From the IMG/VR virus record IMGVR_UViG_3300033149_006035, positions 1 to 44,188 of that record: a DNA stretch of 44,188 nt; one strand, given 5' to 3'. Below are positions 15,304-23,041 of the stretch, piece by piece. Position 1 is the stretch's first letter. Each line of letters opens with the position of its first letter. A model generated the notes under the pieces. That model had not been told where the DNA came from and ran no database searches. It was given only the letters and a program-made list of their open reading frames with translations. The position numbers and the translations under genes were made by a program. This stretch comes from a virus.

Positions 15304-15417
15304 CTTATTGAAATCATTTGGCGTCCCCAACCGGATTTGAACCGGTGTTGCCGGCGTGAAAGGCACAAGTCGTTATTTTCAAACCTTTCCCTTCCGACAA
15401 TTCTTCCAATAAGTTAG
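15299..15417. repeat. 11-base inverted repeat flanking the attP core
   Basis: CTAACTTATTG at the end of int (15299-15309) recurs as its reverse complement at 15407-15417, so the tRNA fragment sits between the two. The spacing is about 100 bases. It may be a further recombination-protein site, or chance. Confidence 0.4.
15319..15364 (-). other. attP core: 3' half of a tRNA-Glu(TTC) gene
   Basis: On the minus strand these 46 bases read from an anticodon loop CTTTCAC (anticodon TTC, Glu) through the T arm GGTTCAAATCC to an encoded CCA end. The 5' half of the tRNA is absent: upstream of the loop the sequence (ACTTGT) does not pair with the anticodon stem. This is the fragment an integrative element carries to restore a tRNA gene after inserting into it. 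Phage genes lie on both sides, so the site is attP rather than attL or attR. Confidence 0.82.
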
Positions 15418-15432
15418 GCTTTGTAGCGCATC

Positions 15433-15513
15433 AACCGGGGTACCATTTCGGGTACTGAGAGCGTGAATTAGAACCATTTTCCAAGGCTCAGTACCCGAAA
15501 TGGTACCCCGGTT
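15433..15513. repeat. 27-base perfect inverted repeat near attP
   Basis: Left arm 15433-15459 and right arm 15487-15513 are perfect reverse complements over 27 bases, separated by 27 bases. The right arm is followed by seven T (15512-15518), so on the plus strand it could also act as a terminator for the int transcript. The arms contain GGTACC and the CTCAGTACCCGAAA motif shared with the end of int. Arm-type integrase sites and a terminator are the two main readings; both may be true. Confidence 0.75.
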
Positions 15514-15536
15514 TTTTTGTGGTCAGGAGGTGAAAA

Positions 15537-15655
15537 ATGGAGCCAGAAGAATCGAAGTTTGTCATGAGAAGGTGATGTCAGAACTGACCGACCTGCCGCT
15601 GGAAATAATTAAGGAGAAGATCCCCGCATTAAAGAAATGGGGATACTTATCCTAA
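15537..15655 (+). other. Two coupled micro-ORFs upstream of the replication gene
   Basis: ATG 15537 follows a perfect AGGAGGTGAAAA site and encodes 12 residues (MEPEESKFVMRR), ending in TGATG at 15573-15577. The overlapping ATG 15575 opens a 26-residue frame (MSELTDLPLEIIKEKIPALK...) ending at 15655, 11 bases before the replication initiator. They may be a translated leader that couples translation of the downstream gene, or chance frames. Confidence 0.3.
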
Positions 15656-15666
15656 AGGAGGCCGAT

Positions 15667-16671
15667 ATGGGATACAGAAAAGTCGATCCGCAGATATGGA
15701 ATGACGAGAAGTTCAGGAACTTGTCTGACGACGGCCAACTTGTCTTTTTATTTGTCCTGACGCATCCCCAGATGACTTCAGTCGGCGCGATGAGGGCTAC
15801 GCTGCCCGGCCTCGCGGCAGAGAAGAAGTGGGAGCTGGAAAGGTTCCGGAAAGCCTTTGAGGAAGGCTTTCAGAAAGGGATGATACTAATGGACGAGGAG
15901 GCCTCTTTTATAGTCTTCCCAAACTTCCTTTACTACAACGGGCCGGAAAACCCGAACGTGGTTAAGGCCTGGGCAAAAGCCCTCAAGAAACTTCCCGAGT
16001 GCGACCTAAAAACCCAGTTAATTGAGCATATTAAAGAGTTCCTTAAAGGCTACTCAGAGCCGTTTCAAACAGCCTTTCATGAAGAATTAGATAAACTCTT
16101 TAATAAAGCCTTTCATAAAGCCTTTGCTAAACCCTTTCAAAAGGGTTTGCCAAAACAGGAGCAGGAGCAGGAACAGGATATATATTTAGCACCCCCTAAC
16201 GGGGGTACTTGTCCGGAGAGTCCTGAAATCCGGCCCGCTGATCCAGAGGCCGAACTTTTGGCCGAAGAAAAAGCCGAATCCCCCAGGCATAAGCCGGAAG
16301 ATAAAATCGTCATCCATGGGGGCAACGGAGCGCCCCCGTGTCCACATAAATCCATCATCGACCTATACCACAAAGTCCTGCCGGAACTCCCGGAGGTGCG
16401 CATCTGGAACGAGACCCAGAAGGGATATCTCCGGGCCAGGTGGAAGGAAGACAAGCAGAGGCAGTCGCTTGAATGGTGGGAGTCGTACTTCAAGTTCATC
16501 CGGGAGTCGGATTTTCTCATGGGCCGGAAAAGCGATTTCATGGCTGACCTTGAATGGCTCGTGAGGCCAAAGAACTTCGCAAAGATAGCCAACGGCAGGT
16601 ACCACACCAGGAAAAAACCAGGCTGGCAGGTGTGGCTGGAGGAAAAAGAAAAGGAGGTTGGATGTGCATAA
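15667..16671 (+). CDS. Phage replication initiator / replisome organiser
   Basis: 334 residues from ATG 15667 (MGYRKVDPQIWNDEKFRNLS), after AAAGGAGGCCGAT. The N-terminus is a winged-helix domain typical of phage replisome organisers (GYRKVDPQIWNDEKFRNLSD then FVLTHPQMTSVG). A low-complexity middle has repeated K-A-F units (FNKAFHKAFAKPFQKG) and Q/E repeats. The C-terminal domain (SIIDLYHKVLPELPEVRIWN, WWESYFKFIRESDFLMGRK, ADLEWLVRPKNFAKI) is the conserved tail of phage O-like initiators that recruits the helicase or its loader. The middle also contains iteron-like DNA repeats, as lambda O does with ori. It is coupled to the helicase-loader gene. Confidence 0.82.
   Translation: MGYRKVDPQIWNDEKFRNLSDDGQLVFLFVLTHPQMTSVGAMRATLPGLAAEKKWELERFRKAFEEGFQKGMILMDEEASFIVFPNFLYYNGPENPNVVKAWAKALKKLPECDLKTQLIEHIKEFLKGYSEPFQTAFHEELDKLFNKAFHKAFAKPFQKGLPKQEQEQEQDIYLAPPNGGTCPESPEIRPADPEAELLAEEKAESPRHKPEDKIVIHGGNGAPPCPHKSIIDLYHKVLPELPEVRIWNETQKGYLRARWKEDKQRQSLEWWESYFKFIRESDFLMGRKSDFMADLEWLVRPKNFAKIANGRYHTRKKPGWQVWLEEKEKEVGCA
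16069..16140 (+). repeat. Iteron-like 12-base repeats, candidate origin
   Basis: Units close to AAAGCCTTTCAT occur at 16069-16080, 16105-16116, 16117-16128 and 16129-16140, the last three in direct tandem; a related unit lies at 15850-15861. The stretch is locally AT-rich and lies inside the replication initiator gene. Lambda and related phages place their origin iterons inside the initiator gene, so this is a candidate ori. The repeats also encode the K-A-F amino acid repeat, so a protein-level cause is possible. Confidence 0.5.
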
Positions 16672-17221
16672 GAAACGAGATTTCAAGTTATTCGCGCACT
16701 TAATGTGCCTTCTGGCGCTCAACTTCACCGATGATGACAACGTCAGCCCCAGAAAGATCGACCTCTACTGGCAGGCGTTCCAAGGCATCGACATTGAAGA
16801 TTTCAAGGCAGCCGTTTTCAAGCTCATCAAGCTGAGGCCCTACCGCGGGTTTCCGGCGATTGGCGAGATCTGGCCCCACCTGCCCAGCGGAGTGCAGATT
16901 ACAGCCTCAGACGCCAGGGCACAAATCGAAAATTGGCTCTACAACGGCGGGCCAGAGCCGGACCACCCGCTCGTTAAGGAGATCATCAAATCCTACGGCG
17001 GATGGTACAGGCTCGGGATGACGCCCTATCCACAGCTCCGCTTTGTGCTGAACGACCTTGAATCGCGGTTCGAGGCCCTGACGCGGAGAGGGGAGATCTC
17101 CCTGGCCGCAAAAGAACCGCCGGCATTGCCAAACCTCCCAAAGAGGCTGAGAGAGCTGGGAGAAAAATCGCTGAGGAGTATCTCAGATGGGAAAAGCGGC
17201 AAAAAAGCACAGGTGGCCTGA
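16664..17221 (+). CDS. Helicase-loader-like replication protein
   Basis: About 185 residues. I choose GTG 16664, six bases after AAGGAGG and overlapping the initiator stop; TTG 16658 touches the ribosome binding site. The N-terminal region (FKLFAHLMCLLALNFTDDDN, PRKIDLYWQAFQGIDIEDF, RGFPAIGEIWPHLP) has the pattern of small phage proteins that load the host replicative helicase, such as G39P-like loaders. The C-terminal part is helical and charged. It follows the initiator as P follows O in lambda. The assignment rests on position and overall pattern. Confidence 0.6.
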   Translation: MHKKRDFKLFAHLMCLLALNFTDDDNVSPRKIDLYWQAFQGIDIEDFKAAVFKLIKLRPYRGFPAIGEIWPHLPSGVQITASDARAQIENWLYNGGPEPDHPLVKEIIKSYGGWYRLGMTPYPQLRFVLNDLESRFEALTRRGEISLAAKEPPALPNLPKRLRELGEKSLRSISDGKSGKKAQVA

Positions 17222-17612
17222 GAAAGACCCCAGGGCGCCTCAGAAAGAGTCGGAGCTGACTCAGCAGATCCTCGACATGCTGAACTGTCTCCCAGGGGTG
17301 TTCGCATATAAGCACTACTCAGGAGGGCCTTTCGGCCTCTCAGGCGTCCACGACATCATTTGCTGTCTGAGGGGGAAATTCGTCTCGATCGAGGTCAAAA
17401 ACCCCAAAATCAAGCCCAAATACAGCAGAAAACAGGCCGAATTTGCCAAAAAAATCGAGAAGGCAAAGGGAATATCGATCTGTGTGAACTCCCTGGAGCA
17501 GGTCGCGGAAAAACTCAATCTTAACGTCAGGTTATTTCCATTGTTCAACAAAAGCAAACACTTGACTGGCTTGACCAATGCCGACAAAGAAGCAGTACAG
17601 GGAAGCGCTTAA
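17187..17612 (+). CDS. VRR-NUC domain nuclease
   Basis: 141 residues. The central domain has the VRR-NUC (PD-D/EXK) pattern: SELTQQILDMLNCLPGVFAY, KHYSGGPFGLSGVHDIICCL (catalytic D), FVSIEVKNPK (E-x-K), then YSRKQAEFAKKIEKAKGI and NSLEQVAE. Phage VRR-NUC proteins act as Holliday-junction or flap nucleases and may resolve replication intermediates before packaging. It overlaps both the helicase-loader gene and the terminase small subunit gene. Confidence 0.85.
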   Translation: MGKAAKKHRWPEKDPRAPQKESELTQQILDMLNCLPGVFAYKHYSGGPFGLSGVHDIICCLRGKFVSIEVKNPKIKPKYSRKQAEFAKKIEKAKGISICVNSLEQVAEKLNLNVRLFPLFNKSKHLTGLTNADKEAVQGSA

Positions 17613-18024
17613 ACTCACCAAGGGGTGTTATGCAGAGGCCGGAAAGCTTTTGGGCGTCTCGCGCCAGGCCGTCTTTGACTACGTTCAGAGGTACCCTGAC
17701 CTCAAGAAGATGGTCGAGGGATTCCAGGAGATCATGCTCGACTATGTCGAGAAGAGCATTTTCGACCGGGTCATGGAAAACGACCTGGAGGGGATCAGGC
17801 TCGCTGCGAAGTATTACGGCCACAAGAGAGGGCTGATCGAGAGGAAAGAGCTGACAGGGAAAGACGGCGAACCGCTCCTGAGCCACCAGACCCAGATCGA
17901 CGCCAAGATAGCCGTATTGCTCCACAACCCTGAAGTCCAGAAAGTCTTGGAGGTGCTTGATGGAATTAAGGAACTTAGCATCCAAGGTCCAGCAGATAAA
18001 GAGGCTGAGAGCGATAATCCATGA
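17578..18024 (+). CDS. Terminase small subunit
   Basis: 148 residues. The N-terminal part is a helix-turn-helix (ALKLTKGCYAEAGKLLGVSR then QAVFDYVQRYPDLKKMVEGF) followed by helices (YVEKSIFDRVMENDLEGIRL, AAKYYGHKRG) typical of small terminase subunits that recognise the packaging site. It lies directly before the large subunit gene, whose true start (17960) overlaps its 3' end. Confidence 0.8.
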   Translation: MPTKKQYREALKLTKGCYAEAGKLLGVSRQAVFDYVQRYPDLKKMVEGFQEIMLDYVEKSIFDRVMENDLEGIRLAAKYYGHKRGLIERKELTGKDGEPLLSHQTQIDAKIAVLLHNPEVQKVLEVLDGIKELSIQGPADKEAESDNP

Positions 18025-19298
18025 GCTTTCCCCGTGGACGTTCGCGGGCCATATGGCTGGCAAAAAAGACAGGCATTGGCGGCAGGATCATTGTCACCAT
18101 GCCTCCCAGGCATGGTAAGAGCGAGCTCGTTTCCCACTGGACGCCCGCCTGGTACCTCCACAACTGGCCGCAAGAGAAAGTCATCCTCACGACTTACGAG
18201 GCTGACTATTCGCTCTCGTGGGGCCGGAAAGTCAGAAACACGCTCACGTACAACGACGAGATCCGGACGTACCTCGCCAAGGACTCAAAGGCCGCCGGCG
18301 CGTGGGAGACCGACCTGGGAGGCGGCATGGTCACTGCCGGGGTCGGCGGGCCGATCACGGGGCGGGGCGGCCACCTGATCATCATAGACGACCCTCACAA
18401 GAACTGGGCGGAGGCACAGTCCAAGAAAATCCGGGAAAACATTATCGACTGGTTCAACTCGACGCTTTACACGCGCTGTGAACCCGCTGCCACCATAATC
18501 CTGCTCCAGACGCGCTGGCACGAGCGAGACCTGGCCGGGTACCTCCTGAACGATCACAAGGACAACTGGACCGAGGTTCGCCTCCCGGCGCTCGCAGAAG
18601 GCGACGACCCTCTGGGAAGAGCAGAGGGAGAAGCCCTGTGCCCGGAGAGGTACGACCGGGACGCCCTCCTCAAGATCAAGCGGGCAGTCGGCTCCCAGGT
18701 GTGGGCCGGCCTTTACCAGCAGCGCCCGGCCCCGATGGAGGGAAATATCTGGAAGCTTTCCTGGTGGAACTTTTACCGGGAGAGGCCGGCGTTCCAGTAT
18801 TTGGTTCAGTCATGGGACACAGGCTTTAAAAAGGGCGAGGAGAACTCATACACGGTGGGCCAGACCTGGGGTATCGCAAAAAACGGGTATTACCTCATCG
18901 ACCAAGTTCGGGACAGGCTGGAATACCCGGACCTCAAGCGCAGGATCAAGGTCAAGTACGACAGGTTCAGGCCCCGCATCGTGCTGGTCGAGGACAAGGC
19001 CTCCGGGATCTCCGTGGTCCAGGACCTTAAGAGGGAGACAAAGATCCCCATTAAGCCGGTCAAGGTCTCCTCAGAGCAGGACAAAATTGTTCGCAGCCAG
19101 CTCGCCTCACCGGCAGCCGAGGCGGGGCTCATTTATTTACCTGAGAAAGCGCCGTGGCTCGATGACTATCTCGATGAGATGACCGCCTTTCCAAACTCGG
19201 AATTCACGGACCAGGCGGACTGCACGAGCCAGGCGATTGAATATTTACACCAGAAAAGAGCCAGGATCGTTTCAGGGGCTCGGATAATAAGTTCATAG
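17960..19298 (+). CDS. Terminase large subunit, frameshift near N-terminus
   Basis: Packaging ATPase and nuclease. The main frame runs from 18021 to 19298 with Walker A TMPPRHGKSELVS, Walker B HLIIIDDPHKN, and nuclease acidic residues in QSWDTGFKKGEENSYTVG and VLVEDKASG. The natural N-terminus lies in another frame: ATG 17960 (MELRNLASKVQQIKRLRAII) with GGAGGTGCTTG upstream, reading to ELSPWTFAGHMAGK. Removing one A from the A6 run at about 18061-18067 joins the two frames as AGKKTGIGGRIIVTMPPRHG. The ATG at 18021 is therefore probably not the start, and one extra A in the assembly is the likely cause. The protein belongs to the Terminase_6-like group. Confidence 0.88.
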
Positions 19299-19310
19299 GA
19301 GGAAAGCCGA

Positions 19311-19634
19311 ATGAATTGTAAGAACTGCGGGGGAGAGACGCGGGTTTTAAAAACCAGAAACATGGGGGTGTTGGTCCACAGGGTGCGCCAGTGCCAATCA
19401 TGCCTGTATGTGTTCAACACCTACGAAGAGGAGGGCGGAGGCCGGGAGTTCGCAACAGTCAACGGAAAGCCGCCCGTGACACAGACCCAGGAGGGCAAGA
19501 CCGAGGCCTCACCGTCTTCCACGACCACGACTACCGAACCGGTGCTTGAGCTGAGAAAGGAGAGAAAACATGCCTCAGCCCGCGATAAAAAAGGCCGTTT
19601 CCTCGCCGGCGCAAGAAAAAAAGCAGCCGCTTAG
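19311..19634 (+). CDS. NrdR-like zinc-ribbon protein with Thr/Ser run
   Basis: 107 residues. The first ~40 are a zinc ribbon of the NrdR type (MNCKNCGGETRVLKTRNMG, VHRVRQCQSCLYVFNTYEEE) with two CxxC pairs, but there is no ATP-cone, so it is not NrdR itself. A short Thr run (SPSSTTTTTEP) and a basic tail follow. The last part overlaps the head protein gene. It lies between terminase and minor head protein; a packaging or DNA-binding role is possible but unproven. Confidence 0.68.
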   Translation: MNCKNCGGETRVLKTRNMGVLVHRVRQCQSCLYVFNTYEEEGGGREFATVNGKPPVTQTQEGKTEASPSSTTTTTEPVLELRKERKHASARDKKGRFLAGARKKAAA

Positions 19635-21282
19635 AGAATCGACTATCGTTCTTTTCGACCAGGTGCTTGTCAAGGCCATGTCAAAACTGAGCCTGGACGC
19701 CGTCATCAAGAGATACAAGGACCTGATCACGAACTCATGGAAGAAGGCCTCCAGGGACGCGATCATCCAGGCAATCAACACGATCGAATCCAACCCATGG
19801 CCTCTTACGCCCGATGAGGTTCAGATCGTCCTTGAAGACCTCGAAAAGACGCTCGGGATGCCCGTTGCCGATGCGATCAGCAAGCCGCTTATAACCCTCG
19901 ACAAAGCCTCCTACATTGCCGGTGCTGAGGACACCGGGCTGACAGGGATGAAGTTCTCCTGGGGGCTGGAGGATGAGCTCGCCCTCAAAGTCCTTAATCA
20001 GAACACCATGTTCTGGATCGGGTCTTATTACACCGACTTTTTACAATCCGGACTGAGAAAACGCCTGAATACGTATTTCCAGGGGGGCCTCAGCCGGCGT
20101 GACCTGGCCTTGCGCTTCCGGGCCGACCTAAAACAAGTCACAAAGAAGGGATATGCCTACTGGGACCTCCTGGCCGACCACACAGCGACCAAGGTACGGG
20201 AGATAGGCAGGGTCGCAGGGTATGAAAGAGCGGGCGTCCGGGCAATCCGGGTGAAAGCCCGGCTCGACGATAAAACCACACTTTTTTGCCGGAAAATCCA
20301 CGGCCACGTGATTGGCGTCAAGGACCTCCGCAAGCAGGTCGACAACTACCTCGATGCCTGCAAGAAAAAGGACAAGAAGCTCATCAAAGAGACCTGGCCA
20401 TGGTGGAACGACAAAGATGCAGAAAAGAAACTGAAGTCCAACTCAGACATCAATTCCCATGTGAAACAAGGGAAGATCGGCCTACCGCCCTACCATGCCA
20501 GGTGCAGGACCAGGACCGTGGTGGAGTTTATTGCAGCTCCCGGCTCACACCTTGTTTCGCTGAAGGAAAACGAGCTCGGGGCTGTCGGGACGCCCTGGAA
20601 GAAACCTGAGAGCCCGCCAGAGGATATTCTCCACAAGCCGCCAGCCGTAAAGCCGAAAAAAGTAAAATACGTGAACCCGGCGGCTTATAAGCCCGGAGAA
20701 ATGCCCAAGCCGGAGGCGATCGATTCGGGAAAGCTCAAAACAATGACGCTCCCGGTCGATTTCAAGCCGGCAAAAGACATCAGGATCCCTAAAAAGCCGA
20801 CCTGGCGGATCATACCCAATTCTCAGCTCGGCAGCAATCCAGGAGCCCAAGTCATCGGGCCAGATGGTAAGAAATATTATGCCAAATTCTATCGGGATCC
20901 CCAGCAGGCGCGCTTTGAGTATGCGGCAAATAAGATTCATGAAAAGCTGGGCTTAGGGGTTCCCAAGACAAGGCTTGAGATGCTTCCCTGGAACGGACAA
21001 GAACAGCTCGCTGTAGTGAGCGAATGGATTGAGGATGTCAAGCCGGTCCGCTCAATCCTCTGGAAAATCGACACAGGCAAACTTACGAAAACCGAAAGGG
21101 AACAAATAACAAAGCATTTTCTCGGCTCGGTGCTCAACAAGAACTGGGATGTTGTCGGCATGGACTTCGACAACCTGGTCTTTAAGGGCCGTAAATTCTA
21201 CGTGATCGACCAGGGCGGGTCCTTTGTTTTTCGCGCCCAGGGAGGAAGCAAGCCAGAAAGGTCTTCAGACAGGTCGTTATAA
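19570..21282 (+). CDS. Mu F/SPP1 gp7-like minor head protein with kinase-like domain
   Basis: 570 residues. Residues ~1-330 resemble phage head morphogenesis proteins: helical N-terminus, then YFQGGLSRRDLALRFRADLK, ARLDDKTTLFCRKIHGHV and IGLPPYHARCRTRTVVEF, the Mu F signature. A Pro/Lys-rich linker (~350-405) follows. Residues ~410-560 look like a kinase of the HipA/actin-fragmin/PI3-kinase-like fold: KKYYAKFYRD (Lys for ATP), ARFEYAANKIHEKLGLGVPK, WIEDVKPV, NWDVVGMDFDNLVF (catalytic loop Asp and Asn) and FYVIDQGGSFVFRAQGG (DFG-equivalent Asp). The frame ends shortly after that. The -1 frame continues into an ADP-ribosyltransferase-like domain to 22202, so the real product is probably one ~875-residue protein broken by a single-base error near 21240-21255. 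Confidence 0.78.
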   Translation: MPQPAIKKAVSSPAQEKKQPLRESTIVLFDQVLVKAMSKLSLDAVIKRYKDLITNSWKKASRDAIIQAINTIESNPWPLTPDEVQIVLEDLEKTLGMPVADAISKPLITLDKASYIAGAEDTGLTGMKFSWGLEDELALKVLNQNTMFWIGSYYTDFLQSGLRKRLNTYFQGGLSRRDLALRFRADLKQVTKKGYAYWDLLADHTATKVREIGRVAGYERAGVRAIRVKARLDDKTTLFCRKIHGHVIGVKDLRKQVDNYLDACKKKDKKLIKETWPWWNDKDAEKKLKSNSDINSHVKQGKIGLPPYHARCRTRTVVEFIAAPGSHLVSLKENELGAVGTPWKKPESPPEDILHKPPAVKPKKVKYVNPAAYKPGEMPKPEAIDSGKLKTMTLPVDFKPAKDIRIPKKPTWRIIPNSQLGSNPGAQVIGPDGKKYYAKFYRDPQQARFEYAANKIHEKLGLGVPKTRLEMLPWNGQEQLAVVSEWIEDVKPVRSILWKIDTGKLTKTEREQITKHFLGSVLNKNWDVVGMDFDNLVFKGRKFYVIDQGGSFVFRAQGGSKPERSSDRSL

Positions 21283-22202
21283 GAGAGCTTGAGCAGAGTG
21301 GAACCAAGTATGAAAGCTGGCTCAAGAAATTAACCAAGGCCAAGGCTAAAAACGCATTTAAGGCGGCGGGGTTCAGGCCAATGGGAATTGAAAGCTGGAC
21401 CACGACCCTAATGCGGAGAAAAGAGCACATGCTGGACCGGATCCGGGAGATGATCAAATACGAAGCCGCTGCCATGAAAGAGGAGGCGCTGGAGGCAGGC
21501 GCGGTTTTCAAGAAAGCTGAGCACAATGACCTATTTCAAAAATATTATCAGAACTATCTAGCCAAGTTCAAAGGGATTGCGGATGTCAAGGAAGTTGAAC
21601 GCATTTGCCGGGATGAAATCAGGGCTCGATGCCCTGATATTATGGGCCGGCTCAGTGAATGGCTTGGAAGCACCCAGGGCTTAAAGCCGACAGCGCTCAA
21701 ATACAAGGCTGAACTCTTGGAGGCGAAGAAACTGAGAACTTATGTTAATCCGCACGCCACCTTCACGCGGGCGGACCTCGAAAGAGAAGCAAAGAGGATC
21801 CCAGATGAGGAGTATATCAGGATCCGGGCTTTGACCAAGGCCTATTTCGACAGGATCGGGAAGAAACGGGTAATGCTCTATAGGGGGATAGGGGGGCGTG
21901 GGGGCCGTGATTACCGTTCCGATGCCCTCCAAGTCTGGGCAAATACGAAAAATGAAGAGGCTATGATTGAAATCAGGGAGACCTCCCTTTCGGGCTGGTC
22001 AACCAGGCACGAAATAGCCAAAATCAAAAAGGGATTCGGGACCCGAGCTGGGGGGATCAATATCAAGTGGTCCCAGCCCATTGAAAACATATTTGTTGCC
22101 CACAATATCTGGCCTAAGCAGCGTTTCTTACGTGAAAAGGAGTGGATTTGCTTCGGCTGGCCGGGGAAACACATTCCGTTAAAGTATCTGGAGTATCGAT
22201 AA
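21243..22202 (+). CDS. ADP-ribosyltransferase-like domain, continuation of head protein
   Basis: This frame is open from 21186 to 22202 and overlaps the end of the head protein/kinase frame. A helical linker (VFRQVVIRELEQSGTKYESW) leads to an R-S-E class ADP-ribosyltransferase pattern: KRVMLYRGIGGRGG (Arg), TSLSGWSTRHEIAKIKKGFG (Ser-x-Ser/Thr region), and KQRFLREKEWICFGW with E-K-E as the E-x-E catalytic motif. Mu F-like proteins with C-terminal ADP-ribosyltransferase domains are known in phages, and T4 injects the ADP-ribosyltransferase Alt. An independent start could be ATG 21381, but no ribosome binding site supports it. Confidence 0.72.
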   Translation, partial: RKQARKVFRQVVIRELEQSGTKYESWLKKLTKAKAKNAFKAAGFRPMGIESWTTTLMRRKEHMLDRIREMIKYEAAAMKEEALEAGAVFKKAEHNDLFQKYYQNYLAKFKGIADVKEVERICRDEIRARCPDIMGRLSEWLGSTQGLKPTALKYKAELLEAKKLRTYVNPHATFTRADLEREAKRIPDEEYIRIRALTKAYFDRIGKKRVMLYRGIGGRGGRDYRSDALQVWANTKNEEAMIEIRETSLSGWSTRHEIAKIKKGFGTRAGGINIKWSQPIENIFVAHNIWPKQRFLREKEWICFGWPGKHIPLKYLEYR

Positions 22203-22224
22203 AAAGGGAGAGAGCTAGAGAGAT

Positions 22225-22491
22225 ATGGAAACATTTGATATGATAAAGGAAAGAATCGCCAAGGATCCGCCGCCTGAGCAGCCTGGTTATCCGACATGGG
22301 AGGAGGCCCTGGAGGCCGACATCGAGCAGGTCATGGCGTGGCTTCTGTTTCTCCCTCCGACCCAGGTGGATGACCCAGAATATTTCCGCAAGATGGCTGT
22401 CATGCATTTGATATCAGCCCTGGGGTGGAGATACAGAGCGGAGGAGGTAGACATAGGCATTCCTCAAAGAAAGGTATTGACTGCTAGGTAA
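22225..22491 (+). CDS. Hypothetical phage protein
   Basis: 88 residues, acidic, with predicted helices (TWEEALEADIEQVMAWLLFL, YFRKMAVMHLISALGWRYRA). An AGGGAGAGAG stretch precedes the start. No family is recognised. It follows the ADP-ribosyltransferase frame and may be the last gene of the head segment before the insert. Confidence 0.6.
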   Translation: METFDMIKERIAKDPPPEQPGYPTWEEALEADIEQVMAWLLFLPPTQVDDPEYFRKMAVMHLISALGWRYRAEEVDIGIPQRKVLTAR

Positions 22492-22546
22492 TCTTGTGAT
22501 AGGAAATTTACTATTTCAAGCAAATATATCAAAAAGGAGGAATGCC

Positions 22547-22924
22547 ATGAGGACAATTAGAATTTCCGACGCAGTTTGGGATGAGATCGCAAAAAGAGGA
22601 GTATTCGGTGAATCTCCTGATGATGTATTACGGCGTGTATTCGGCATAACCGAAAATATGGACAAGAAGCGGATTTGGGGACGGAGACGAAACAGATATG
22701 CAACAAAGAGAATGTCTTGCGGTGTTAGGGACGGCGTCTTGTTCGTTGAATTTGAAGATGGAGCAGCGGATGAATGGCCTCTTCCACCTCGTCACGACAA
22801 AGGTGCCATTCGAGATGTTAGGAGTCAAGCCCTTGATTTTGCAGAGAAACATGGCGCTAGTATAGGTCAGCTAAATGCGATTAAAAAAGCCCTGACCGAT
22901 AATGGCTACCATTTGACGAAATAA
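22547..22924 (+). CDS. SeqA-N/RHH-type DNA-binding protein
   Basis: 125 residues from ATG 22547, after AAAAAGGAGGAATGCC. The N-terminus (MRTIRISDAVWDEIAKRGVF then GESPDDVLRRVFG) is the ribbon-helix-helix motif of SeqA N-terminal-like proteins, common in plasmid, phage and restriction-associated genes. The rest (CGVRDGVLFVEFEDGAADEW, QALDFAEKHGASIGQLNAIK) looks like a separate small domain. Composition is AT-richer than in the phage core. It may regulate the insert. Confidence 0.65.
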   Translation: MRTIRISDAVWDEIAKRGVFGESPDDVLRRVFGITENMDKKRIWGRRRNRYATKRMSCGVRDGVLFVEFEDGAADEWPLPPRHDKGAIRDVRSQALDFAEKHGASIGQLNAIKKALTDNGYHLTK

Positions 22925-23041
22925 TTGTCGAGAGTGGAATTAGAAAATCTCAAAGAAAAAATGAGTGACTCTGAGCAGCTTCCAGGCATGCGTATATAGG
23001 AGCACCATGGCCAGAGAGTAATGGGAAAGAAAGGGTATTAA

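Noticed and set aside
15319-15400. A complete tRNA gene
   Set aside because: Only the part from the anticodon loop to the CCA end is present; the acceptor, D arm and 5' anticodon strand are missing, so it is an attachment core.
18021-18060. ATG 18021 as the start of the terminase large subunit
   Set aside because: The preceding frame from ATG 17960 has a better ribosome binding site and encodes the conserved ELSPWTFAGHMA N-terminus; one A in an A6 run separates the frames.
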